A program made the translations under genes and the position numbers. Of a stretch of DNA of 34,140 nucleotides, positions 9,145 through 16,935 are shown piece after piece. The notes under the pieces are model-generated. The model searched no databases. It was not told where the DNA came from and saw nothing but the letters and a program-made list of their open reading frames with translations. The stretch spans positions 1 through 34,140 of the forward strand of contig CAZCAI010000030.1 of the NCBI GenBank assembly GCA_964496595.1, in the 5' to 3' direction. This stretch comes from JAAAOZ01 sp964496595 (lineage in GTDB: Bacteria; Chloroflexota; Anaerolineae; B4-G1; SLSP01). Each line of letters starts with the position of its first letter. Positions within the stretch are counted from its first letter, which is position 1.

Positions 9145-10233
9145 TCAAGAGACATAAGTATTGCTTGCAGCTCTCGCTTTGATTTGCTGAATCAGCGATT
9201 CGTCCAATTTGTGTTCAAAACTACGCAAAGCGGCCAACTCGAAGCCGTGCTTAGCCGCTAAAGCATCGATCCGCTGAATTTTTTCCAATGGAAGATGCTT
9301 TCCTATCGAATAATTCTCAAACCTACCTTCCAACGCTAAGGTCATGATCTCCGCAAAACAACCATAAGTCAAATCCGGCGGCAGACCATAATCAAATCCA
9401 AACGCCACCTCGCCCGGCACCCGCACCAGTCCGCCATCGATGACCAACACATCGTCCCGCGCCTGAGCCACCTTCAAGGAAACGTCCCGGGGACGTGAGA
9501 CATCGCAGACAACTGCGCCGCGTCGCAACATCTCCGGTTGGATTAAGTTGCCGCCGGCGCTGGTCACCGTAACGACGACGCCCGCCGAGCGGATGTCCGT
9601 CACATCGGTCGAAATCAGCACATCCTCACATCCCGCCGCTTTGATCTCCTCGGCCAGCGGGATCAAGCGCTCCCGTTCCCGTGCGATGAGCGAGATATGA
9701 GGCACATCGCGCGCCAACATCCGCACCACGGCCGCGCCAATCGCTCCGGAGGCACCGACCACGGCCACCTCGGTCGCTGCTAAATCGATGCCCATCTTGC
9801 CGGCGGCCATCCGGGTGGCGCGCACCGAAATGGCGGCCGTGTAGCTATCGCCGGAGGAGACGGCGATGTTCAAATTGCGGGCAATCGTCGCCCCCCCATC
9901 CCCCACGACGGAGGTGTAGGCGCCTAATCCCAGGATTTGGGCACCCAATCGCTCCGCCAGGCGTCCGGCAGCGATAATTTTTCGATAGACCTCCTTTACA
10001 GGCAGGTGCAACATCCGCTGAGCTGTGTAAGGCACTGCGATCAGCCAGCCTTCGATTTCCTTCCCGGTGGCCTGGGATCGAATGCCGGTCACGTGCGAGA
10101 GTTGGACTGGCGGCCAAAATCGCGAGAGGAAGTGAATGGCGGGTGCGGGTAAAACATGGCCTAAAAAAGGATATTTACGAGCTACATCCCGCTTGGGATC
10201 AAGTGGATGAATAATAAATGCGAAAGAATCCAT
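9145..10233 (-). CDS. Long-chain acyl-ACP reductase (AAR)-like oxidoreductase
   Basis: This 362-aa protein resembles cyanobacterial acyl-[acyl-carrier-protein] reductase along its length: FIIHPLDPKRDVARKYP near the start, GLGAYTSVVG (102-111), a nucleotide-binding turn VVGASGAIG (158-166), IDGGLVRVPG, and near the end YGCFAEIMTLALEGRFENYS followed by KHGFELA. In the cyanobacterial enzyme the Cys of the CFAE motif is the catalytic residue that forms the acyl thioester; it is kept here as C292. The family reduces fatty acyl-ACP to fatty aldehyde with NADPH. No aldehyde-deformylating oxygenase gene, the usual cyanobacterial neighbour, is in the window, so the aldehyde would have another fate. 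The ATG at 10233 (AAGG upstream) is 16 bp from the beta-helix gene. Family membership is well supported from remembered motifs; the exact substrate is inferred. Confidence 0.82.
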   Translation of the reverse strand: MDSFAFIIHPLDPKRDVARKYPFLGHVLPAPAIHFLSRFWPPVQLSHVTGIRSQATGKEIEGWLIAVPYTAQRMLHLPVKEVYRKIIAAGRLAERLGAQILGLGAYTSVVGDGGATIARNLNIAVSSGDSYTAAISVRATRMAAGKMGIDLAATEVAVVGASGAIGAAVVRMLARDVPHISLIARERERLIPLAEEIKAAGCEDVLISTDVTDIRSAGVVVTVTSAGGNLIQPEMLRRGAVVCDVSRPRDVSLKVAQARDDVLVIDGGLVRVPGEVAFGFDYGLPPDLTYGCFAEIMTLALEGRFENYSIGKHLPLEKIQRIDALAAKHGFELAALRSFEHKLDESLIQQIKARAASNTYVS

Positions 10234-10249
10234 TCAATACCTTATTGCA

Positions 10250-11503
10250 TTAATCACGAGGATAATACTGGGGATGTAGCCGTTCACCATCCCTTATCTT
10301 AAGATGATCACTATCCTCATAATAGACATTTCTGGCAATCACCCGCCGTTCTGGCGAAGCGAACAAGATCACATCCGATTCAATCATCCGCGCCGGATAG
10401 ATGATCAACCCAGAGCCAATCCGAACGTTATGGCCGACCGCGCTGCCCAACGCCGTCATTCCCGTCTCCTCCAGCTTGCCGCCGAAGTGCGCGCGGATCG
10501 ACTTCCCCACGAGGTTGAAGTCGGTGAAGGTGTTTCCCGCACCCACAAACGAATCGCGTCCCACCACACACATTTGGAGACAGGTGTTCTGCGCAACCAT
10601 GCAATTATCCATCAATACAGTGCGATAGAGTGCCGCCCGAAAGGGCAAAAAGGTGCCGCTGCCAACGACGCTCAGCATCAACTGGCACCCCTGATCAATC
10701 GTTACATTATCTCCCAGGATGCAATTCCGCACCACCACCCCCGGGCCAATATCCACGTTATTGCCGATGATGGTCGGGCCTTGGATGATGGCCGTGGGAT
10801 CGATGGTGCAGTTCTTTCCCGTCTGAATCAGCTCCGAGGAGGTCAGCACCTGTTTCCGCTCCAACATCGCCCGCCAGAGCAGTTTGAGGCTGAGGCCCAC
10901 ATCGCGTTCCAGCGCCTGCTCGAATTGCGCGCCCATCGCGAAGATACCGAAATCGATGTTGGCGTGCAACACGTGCATCCAGTGCTCGAGGGAGAGGAAA
11001 GGTTTGGTGGGTAGATTATAGACCAAATCCCCATAAGCATCGGACATATGGGTGGGAACGTGGTAGAAGCCGACTTCACGCGGTTCGGTATTAACCACCA
11101 ACGGGCGGACGACCGGTTCGACGCCATAGGGATAGTACCAGAGATCGGCAACGAAGTAGTTGCCCTCGCGTCGGATGCCGCGCTGGAGGTAGACGGCTTG
11201 CCCTTCGATGGCCGGGTCATCCAGGTCGAAGGCGACGCGACACGCCTTGCCCAATTTCTGCGCCCGCCCAATGAACTCCTCGATGAACCGCTCATCAAAA
11301 TAGAGGTTATCGCGATAGACTAACGTCTCGACGCGATCACTTGCCAACTCGGAGAGCGAGTTGATCTCGCGTTCCTCGGTAGTGTACCGCGCCAACAAAT
11401 CCCGCTGATAGAGCCACAGCGGCTTGCCCTGCACGCTCAATTCGCGCGCAGGTTCGTTAAACGGGGGTATTTTGCGTCTCTCACGTAAGATAATTTTTCG
11501 CAC
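10250..11503 (-). CDS. Left-handed beta-helix (hexapeptide-repeat) protein, GlmU-C/acyltransferase-like
   Basis: This 417-aa protein has an N-terminal region (1-200) I do not recognise, with sugar-nucleotidyltransferase-like character but no clear catalytic signature. A run of isoleucine/valine-rich hexapeptide repeats follows at about 231-375 (DPTAII, GPTIIG, NNVDIGPGVVV, ILGDNVTID, later GHNVRIGSGLIIYP), which form a left-handed parallel beta-helix. Such helices are typical of acyl- and acetyl-transferases using acyl-CoA or acyl-ACP, and also occur as carbonic anhydrase-like scaffolds. The start is GTG at 11503 with GAGAG upstream. It lies 16 bp from the acyl-ACP reductase homologue, so joint use of an acyl substrate is plausible, but that is inference. 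Confidence 0.75.
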   Translation of the reverse strand: MRKIILRERRKIPPFNEPARELSVQGKPLWLYQRDLLARYTTEEREINSLSELASDRVETLVYRDNLYFDERFIEEFIGRAQKLGKACRVAFDLDDPAIEGQAVYLQRGIRREGNYFVADLWYYPYGVEPVVRPLVVNTEPREVGFYHVPTHMSDAYGDLVYNLPTKPFLSLEHWMHVLHANIDFGIFAMGAQFEQALERDVGLSLKLLWRAMLERKQVLTSSELIQTGKNCTIDPTAIIQGPTIIGNNVDIGPGVVVRNCILGDNVTIDQGCQLMLSVVGSGTFLPFRAALYRTVLMDNCMVAQNTCLQMCVVGRDSFVGAGNTFTDFNLVGKSIRAHFGGKLEETGMTALGSAVGHNVRIGSGLIIYPARMIESDVILFASPERRVIARNVYYEDSDHLKIRDGERLHPQYYPRD

Positions 11504-11557
11504 GGCTCTCTATCCCCACAGATTCTCATCCGAACCCAGTATTCCAAGGCCACGCCA

Positions 11558-12193
11558 TCAGCGTACCGGCGTCTTCTCCACGCGCAAGGTACACGAAGCG
11601 TCGCCTTGCGCAATGCACGCCGTCTCTTCCACACTAAAATGTCGTCCTCGGCTGACCCAATATAAAATCTCCTCCACAATCCCGATCAGCAAGAAGCAAA
11701 CCGGATCGGATGCATGGCGCCCCCAGCAGACGCCACAAGGAACAACCTTAAAGTAATAGCTCTCGTCATCCGCATCTACGACCACGCGTTGATCCGAGTA
11801 GCGATTGAGGATTTCGCTCAAGACCTCCAGGCCAATCCGGGCGCGCAAGGACATAGGCAAGATGCGCAGCATAAAGTCCATAAAACCGATCATAGCGCCA
11901 AAACCTTCGATGCCGAATTGAAAGCAGATGCGGCCCGATTGCCGGGCTAATCGGCGGCCAGCACGCTGCCCAAACATGCCCTCGACAGCTTCAAACAGGC
12001 GTCCGGTCTCCTCAAAGGTCATCCCAGGCGAAAAATCGGCGGGGGGATAGGAATCGATATAATGAGACAAACGCGCCGTATTCAAAACCGCGTTCAACCC
12101 ATTTTTCCCTAGCACCTCCTGCATTGCGAGGAGGATCACGCGAGAAATTTTATTCGAGAATGTATAAGTAGGGGCTATGGATTCACCGTTCAT
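11558..12193 (-). CDS. V4R-domain protein (predicted hydrocarbon or small-molecule binding)
   Basis: This 211-aa protein ends with the signature of the 4-vinyl reductase (V4R) domain: a Cys-rich stretch VPCGVCWGR (C153, C156), then EETACIAQGDASCTLRV (C193, C201). The family (BchJ-like, also described as predicted hydrocarbon-binding) is usually a ligand-binding regulator rather than an enzyme. Its ATG overlaps the TGA of the upstream alpha/beta hydrolase by 4 bp (12190-12193), so translation is likely coupled and the two products are probably made in fixed ratio. The stop is 54 bp before the beta-helix gene. A second, divergent V4R gene lies at 27913-28440, also beside a kinase. Confidence 0.8.
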   Translation of the reverse strand: MNGESIAPTYTFSNKISRVILLAMQEVLGKNGLNAVLNTARLSHYIDSYPPADFSPGMTFEETGRLFEAVEGMFGQRAGRRLARQSGRICFQFGIEGFGAMIGFMDFMLRILPMSLRARIGLEVLSEILNRYSDQRVVVDADDESYYFKVVPCGVCWGRHASDPVCFLLIGIVEEILYWVSRGRHFSVEETACIAQGDASCTLRVEKTPVR

Positions 12194-12978
12194 TCAGTAT
12201 CATTTAAGAATTCGTAAATTTTCTCATGAAAACGGACCGTCTCATCCAACATCGGGAAATGTCCAGAGCCTTCAAAATAATGCACCACGTGATTATCCAC
12301 ACCTTGCCTCAATACTTCGCCCTGCTTAGGCGTGACGATGTTATCTTTACGACCGAAGATGCCCATAGCAGGGATTTGTAACTCGTGCAATCGAGGACGG
12401 AGGTCAGTCTCGCGCAAATCACGAATGCTGTCGGAGAAAGATTCCATCGTGGTGCGGCTCAGATCGCGCTCGAACATGCCCATCAATGTGCGCCAATCTT
12501 TGGCATAGGAGAGAGCGAGCACTTTCATAAGCAGAGGCAATAGGCCGGTGGAATACAGCAGCCATCCGACCTGGCGATAGCCGGATATTTTCAGCAACAA
12601 GCTCAAGCCCGATCCAACGATGGGTGAGCCGATAATGGCTAATTTAGAGACGCGCTGCGGGTAGGTCAGCGCCAGGCTAAGCGTGACAGTGCCGCCCATG
12701 GAGTGTCCCATCACCGGCGCGCGCGCTAAGCCCATCCGCTCCATAAACTGGTTCACCATCTCGACGTACTCTGAAACGGTGAAGGAGCCTTGTTTAGCCG
12801 AATCGCCAAATCCCCAAAAATCCAGCGCGTAGGTTTTGTATCCCCGCGCGCCTAGAAATTCCATTGTTGAATACCAATAACTCCACGATCCCATCCAACA
12901 ATGCAACAACACAACCGGCTGGCCTCGGCTGTAGGTTTCGTAATGGACAATTCCACGATCTGTGACAATAGAACTCAT
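12190..12978 (-). CDS. Alpha/beta hydrolase with intact catalytic triad
   Basis: This 262-aa alpha/beta hydrolase has the nucleophile elbow GHSMGG (S93), the acid in GRKDNIVTP and the histidine in SGHFPMLDE. I chose the ATG at 12978 because GGAG lies about 8 nt upstream and this start aligns exactly with the paralogue at 973-1761 (MSSIV against MSAII); an upstream in-frame ATG at 12999 has no ribosome site. It may cleave or transfer an ester, thioester or lactone. Neighbouring acyl-ACP reductase-like and V4R genes make a lipid-derived substrate attractive, but this is inference. It overlaps the V4R gene by 4 bp and follows the GTPase gene after about 95 bp. Confidence 0.88.
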   Translation of the reverse strand: MSSIVTDRGIVHYETYSRGQPVVLLHCWMGSWSYWYSTMEFLGARGYKTYALDFWGFGDSAKQGSFTVSEYVEMVNQFMERMGLARAPVMGHSMGGTVTLSLALTYPQRVSKLAIIGSPIVGSGLSLLLKISGYRQVGWLLYSTGLLPLLMKVLALSYAKDWRTLMGMFERDLSRTTMESFSDSIRDLRETDLRPRLHELQIPAMGIFGRKDNIVTPKQGEVLRQGVDNHVVHYFEGSGHFPMLDETVRFHEKIYEFLNDTE

Positions 12979-13073
12979 AATTTCACTCCGGCCCCGCATT
13001 CATTTATTACAATCATATCACATAGCGCATAGGGGTGACACAAAGGGGCCGTTGCGACTTAGTTAAAATCAGG

Positions 13074-13607
13074 TTACTCTTCATCCATCAATTCGAGGAT
13101 TGAGTAGAGCAACTCTAACAATACCTCCTTCACACTCTCTTTATCCAGCGCGATGCACGGAACAACTTTGACCTCCGGCTCGATGCGCAGGACGATGCGC
13201 AAATCCTCGGGCGGCCAGGCATCATCCAGATCCTGCTTGTTGGCCGCCACGATGTAAGGCACCGGCGAGTAGCTGCGGAAAGTATCCAGGATCCGCCGCG
13301 CTTCGCGGAAGGTCTCCGGGCGGGTGCTATCGACCAGAACAATGAAGCCCAGCATGCCCTCGGAGAGGATTTCCCACATAAAGTCGAACCGCTTTTGACC
13401 CGGCGTTCCGAATAGATAAAGGATCAAATCCTCATCGATAGTAATCCGCCCAAAGTCCATCGCCACGGTGGTCTGATGCTTGATACGCTCGGCGTCCCGC
13501 GTGATCTTGCGATCCGTGGAGACCACATCAATTTCACTGACAGATTGAATAAGTTCTGTTTTGCCCGAAGAGAAAGGCCCGGTTACGACAATCTTTAAAG
13601 TCTGCAT
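13074..13607 (-). CDS. Small Ras-like GTPase (bacterial Arf/MglA-type, COG2229-like)
   Basis: This 177-aa GTPase has P-loop GPFSSGKT (10-17), a threonine pair (T47/T48) as switch I candidate, LFGTPGQKRF (66-74) as the G3 region with Gly in place of the usual Asp, and NKQD (123-126) for guanine recognition. This variant is typical of predicted prokaryotic GTPases related to MglA and Arf, which act as spatial switches in gliding motility and polarity. Its ATG is 3 bp after the stop of the DUF4388 gene. DUF4388 proteins recur beside such GTPases in many bacteria, which supports a functional pair. No roadblock/LC7 activator gene is visible in the window. Confidence 0.88.
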   Translation of the reverse strand: MQTLKIVVTGPFSSGKTELIQSVSEIDVVSTDRKITRDAERIKHQTTVAMDFGRITIDEDLILYLFGTPGQKRFDFMWEILSEGMLGFIVLVDSTRPETFREARRILDTFRSYSPVPYIVAANKQDLDDAWPPEDLRIVLRIEPEVKVVPCIALDKESVKEVLLELLYSILELMDEE

Positions 13608-13610
13608 GGA

Positions 13611-14465
13611 TTATAACTCCCGAATCCGACCAATTAAGCGTTGAACGATGCCCCGTTTCACGTCGGGGCGACGCATCTCCGCAGATTTCCCCGCGGCGGC
13701 CTCTTTCCCGCCGGCCCGCGCTCGACTGGGCGTCGCGGCAGGACGCGGCGGACGGATGACTTCCACCACCCCGGCCTGGAGCAGGCTGTACACGATCTTC
13801 CGAATCTGCAATTCGCCCATGTTGTTATTTTGAGCAATTTGCCGGATGGTATTCCTAGGGTTAATGAAAGAAATCACCCGCCATTCCTCAACGCTGAGGT
13901 TGATGTCCCGCAGCGGCGTCGTCGGACGCTCCGCGAATTTCAACGCCACATCTAAGTCTGGAAGTTCATCTTGGAGACGTTCCCACTCTTTCAAGCGGCG
14001 GCTGCCTTCCATAATGACATTTTCCAGAGCGATGGAGGTGGTGATCTTGCCCTTCACCATCAGTTTCGAAGGCTCGAACCTAAAGGTGCCATCATACCAG
14101 GAGAAGACCTGATACACGATGTCTAAGACGTGACTCCGCACGCTTTCGACGACCCGCTGTTGTTGCAAGCGGCCGCTGGTGATCAAAACTTGGGCAATCT
14201 CGCGATCCGATTTGCCGGACATATTGGATTGGATCATCCGCACCTGATCCGCAGTGAAGACGCCGCTGCGCTGCAAGATCACAGGGAGATCATCATCCAT
14301 CCCTTCCAGCGTCGCGTAGATCAGCTTCCCCTCTCGGAAACAAAGGTACGAGCTGGTATCGCTCGCCGTGTTCTGCAAATAGAGGGTCCCCGTCTTGCGC
14401 GCAAGATTAATGAGGTTCAACAATTGTGTGATGCCAAAATCTTCCAGTCTACCTTTTAGCGCCAT
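13611..14465 (-). CDS. DUF4388 (PatA N-terminal-like) domain protein
   Basis: This 284-aa protein opens with MALKGRLEDFGITQLLNLINLARKTG..., the typical start of DUF4388/PatA-like domains (about residues 1-115), continuing through LYLQN, CFREGKLIYA and a helical part. A middle winged-helix-like part (about 185-240, INPRNTIRQIAQNNNM...LLQAGVVEV) is followed by a basic Ala/Pro-rich tail. It is the first gene of the co-directional cluster and sits 3 bp from the GTPase gene. AAGGACGG precedes the ATG. The family is regulatory, often linked to two-component systems, GTPases and motility; the biochemical role is unknown. The spacer upstream (14466-14754) should carry its promoter, but I see no confident box. 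Confidence 0.8.
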   Translation of the reverse strand: MALKGRLEDFGITQLLNLINLARKTGTLYLQNTASDTSSYLCFREGKLIYATLEGMDDDLPVILQRSGVFTADQVRMIQSNMSGKSDREIAQVLITSGRLQQQRVVESVRSHVLDIVYQVFSWYDGTFRFEPSKLMVKGKITTSIALENVIMEGSRRLKEWERLQDELPDLDVALKFAERPTTPLRDINLSVEEWRVISFINPRNTIRQIAQNNNMGELQIRKIVYSLLQAGVVEVIRPPRPAATPSRARAGGKEAAAGKSAEMRRPDVKRGIVQRLIGRIREL

Positions 14466-14754
14466 TTCCGACCGTCCTTAAATCTGTGGAATAATTAATG
14501 AGTGGGCGTCTCGCAGGAAATTCCAGGCTTAAAGCTTTCCCCCGCCAAATCCTTGCGCGTTGCCCGCGAATTTGATGGCGTAGGATCCAAATCAATCAGA
14601 CTCTCTTTAACTCTTTCCTCAATAAAACCCGGAATAAAACCTGGAACTACGCCTATCTTTCAACGCAGCCCCCGACACGCCTAACATAACATACTATTTA
14701 CAAACCTCAATCACTGTCTGGATATTATAGCCGTCTTCTAAGATAGAGCAAATA

Positions 14755-16617
14755 CTATCCGCTTGGATGCTGTTGTTTCTGTTTCAACTCCTCGGCTTGC
14801 GAGAGGATTTCCAGCGCGCCCTGCTGCGCCGCATCCCCGCGCGTGCCCAACATCTGCCCCAGCTCGGCGACGCGCTCCGCCCGATCCAGGCGCGTGACGC
14901 GCGTGATCGTCCGACCTTCGACGATGTGCTTCTGAACACGGAAATGGGTATCGCCAAAGCCGGCCAGTTGCGGCAAATGCGTGATGCACAGCACTTGACG
15001 ATGTTCAACGCCGGCGGCGCCATCCACATCGCCATCGCCGTGCTCGGTCAACTGCCACAGCTTCGTCCCCACCACCGCGCCGATCCGTCCGCCGATGCCC
15101 TGGTCGATCTCATCGAAGATCAGCGTCGGCGTCTGATCCGCGCGGGAAAGCACGGTTTTGAGCGCTAACATCAAGCGCGCGGTCTCGCCGCCGGAGGCGA
15201 CGTGCACCATGGGTTTCAGGCCCTCGCCCACATTGGGCGCGATCAGGAATTCCACGCGATCCATGCCGGTGACATCGAAGGCCGCGCGCGCGACGAGCGA
15301 CTCATCTTCCACCGTGGACGCTCCTTTAGTATCGGCATGACCGGTCACCGCGACGCGCGCGGGGAACGCCTCCGTGAGCGGCAGACCATCCTCATCCGCG
15401 CGCCGCTGGAACGCCACGCCGAAGTGCGCGCCCGCCATCCGCAGATGCTCCAACTCGGCCTCGACGCGGGCAGACAACGTGGCGGCCGCCGCCTGGCGCT
15501 GGCGCGAGAGACGCTCGCTCAACACCGTGCATTCGCCCAACAAGCGTGTCTCCTCTTCGACCAGCGCCTCGATGCGCTCATCGCTGCTTTCCAGCTTGGT
15601 CAACTCCTGCTCGGCCTGCTCGACGTAGGTCAACACCGCTGCCAGATCCTCGCCGTATTTCCGCTCTAACTGACGCAATCGCAGCAGGCGCGCGGAGACC
15701 TGCTGGAGTCGCTGGGGGTTGAACTCCACCTCGTCCGCGTAATCGCGCAGCGAACGCGAGATGTCCTCCAGTTGATAGCTCACCTCATCCAACGTCTCGG
15801 CCAGCGGCGCCAACGTCGTATCGATGCGCGCCAGCGAGGTCATGTCCCGTTGCGCGAAGCCCACCAGGTCCAGCGCCGAGGGCGCCTCGTCCTGCGCCTC
15901 CTCCAGCACGGCGAGCACCTCCGCCACCAGCGAGACCAACTCCTCCGCGTTCGAGAGCCGCACCTGCTCCGAGGTCAGCGCCTGGATTTCGCCCGGCTTC
16001 GGATCGGTCGCGCGGATTTCTTCAATCTGGAAGCGCAGCAGATCGATGCGCTGCATGCGCGTGCGCTCATTCTCACGTATGTCGTGGAGCGTGCGCCGCA
16101 CCGCTTGCAACTCGCGCACCTTCGCGGCCACCTCGGCCCGCAGCGATTCCAGACCGGCGAAGCGATCCAACAAGTTAAGGTGCTCCGTCACCCGCATCAG
16201 GCTGACGTGCTCGCTCTGCCCGTGGATATCGATCAGGCTCTGAGCAATCTCCCGCATCAGCGCGACGGAGACGACGCTGCCGTTGACGCGCGCCACCGAG
16301 CGCCCGCTGCTGCGCAGCTCCCGACTCAACCAGAGCGCGTCGGGCGATTCGCCCTCCAGCCCCTCGCGCCCCAGGATAGGCTTCGCGCGCTGCTGCTGGG
16401 CCGGCTCCAGAATAAACAGCCCCTCCACGCGGGCGCGCTCGCACCCGTGCCGGATGGCGCTCGTATCCGCGCGCTCGCCCAACAACAACTCCACCGCATC
16501 GATCAGAATCGATTTACCGGCGCCGGTCTCGCCCGTCAGGATCGTAAATCCCGCATCGAAGCGCAGATGTACGTCCTCTATAATCGCAAAGTCTTTGATA
16601 TGCAATTCACGCAGCAC
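14755..16617 (-). CDS. recN: DNA repair ATPase RecN
   Basis: This 620-aa SMC-like ATPase acts in double-strand-break repair by recombination. It has an N-terminal head with Walker A GETGAGKS (29-36), long coiled-coil arms in the middle, the ABC signature region HVASGGETARLMLALK, Walker B TLIFDEIDQGIGG, and the switch histidine in CITHLPQLAG. The start is GTG at 16617 with AGGTGA upstream. It is somewhat longer than the usual 550-590 aa, with short acidic inserts such as the HGDGDVDGAAG stretch before the CITHLPQ motif. It is transcribed in the same direction as the signalling cluster but separated by a 289-bp spacer, so it is probably a separate unit. Confidence 0.95.
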   Translation of the reverse strand: MLRELHIKDFAIIEDVHLRFDAGFTILTGETGAGKSILIDAVELLLGERADTSAIRHGCERARVEGLFILEPAQQQRAKPILGREGLEGESPDALWLSRELRSSGRSVARVNGSVVSVALMREIAQSLIDIHGQSEHVSLMRVTEHLNLLDRFAGLESLRAEVAAKVRELQAVRRTLHDIRENERTRMQRIDLLRFQIEEIRATDPKPGEIQALTSEQVRLSNAEELVSLVAEVLAVLEEAQDEAPSALDLVGFAQRDMTSLARIDTTLAPLAETLDEVSYQLEDISRSLRDYADEVEFNPQRLQQVSARLLRLRQLERKYGEDLAAVLTYVEQAEQELTKLESSDERIEALVEEETRLLGECTVLSERLSRQRQAAAATLSARVEAELEHLRMAGAHFGVAFQRRADEDGLPLTEAFPARVAVTGHADTKGASTVEDESLVARAAFDVTGMDRVEFLIAPNVGEGLKPMVHVASGGETARLMLALKTVLSRADQTPTLIFDEIDQGIGGRIGAVVGTKLWQLTEHGDGDVDGAAGVEHRQVLCITHLPQLAGFGDTHFRVQKHIVEGRTITRVTRLDRAERVAELGQMLGTRGDAAQQGALEILSQAEELKQKQQHPSG

Positions 16618-16935
16618 AACATCACCTCAAACCTGATTGCCTGATCCCTATGATCACACTCCTGATGCACCCATCTCACGTTCTGAGGATATACCAACTT
16701 CCAAAAGAAATCAAGCAAAGATTCTTCAACATGTTTCTCAAGGTTTTTCAAGGAAAGTTACCTGATAATCCAAAAGAAGTAACCTCCTTATCGATTTTCG
16801 AAGATCTTCGGGATGAATTTCGCTCGATAGTCCAAATTTGATAGGTTTTGGGAGAGTATCTGTGATATGATAGAAGTCAGATCGAGGTTAGATAAGAGTT
16901 AGAGGGCTGGGAGAGTATTAATTAAGGGAGCCATT
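16618..16935. other. Divergent intergenic region between recN and the mevalonate genes
   Basis: This 318-bp spacer is visibly AT-richer than both neighbours and must hold the promoters of recN (minus) and the HMG-CoA reductase gene (plus). Boxes such as TTGGGA and TATGAT near 16850-16870 are present but with poor spacing, so I make no firm promoter call. AAGGGAG at about 16924-16930 is the ribosome site for the GTG start at 16936. A 63-codon open frame at 16650-16841 lacks a ribosome site and is not accepted as a gene. Confidence 0.5.

Noticed and set aside
15772..16644. Long open frame antisense to recN
   Set aside because: Shadow frame of a well-supported gene; no ribosome site and no family signature.
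16650..16841. 63-codon open frame in the recN-mvaA spacer
   Set aside because: No ribosome site, AT-rich spacer composition, no recognisable family, and it occupies the region needed for the divergent promoters.
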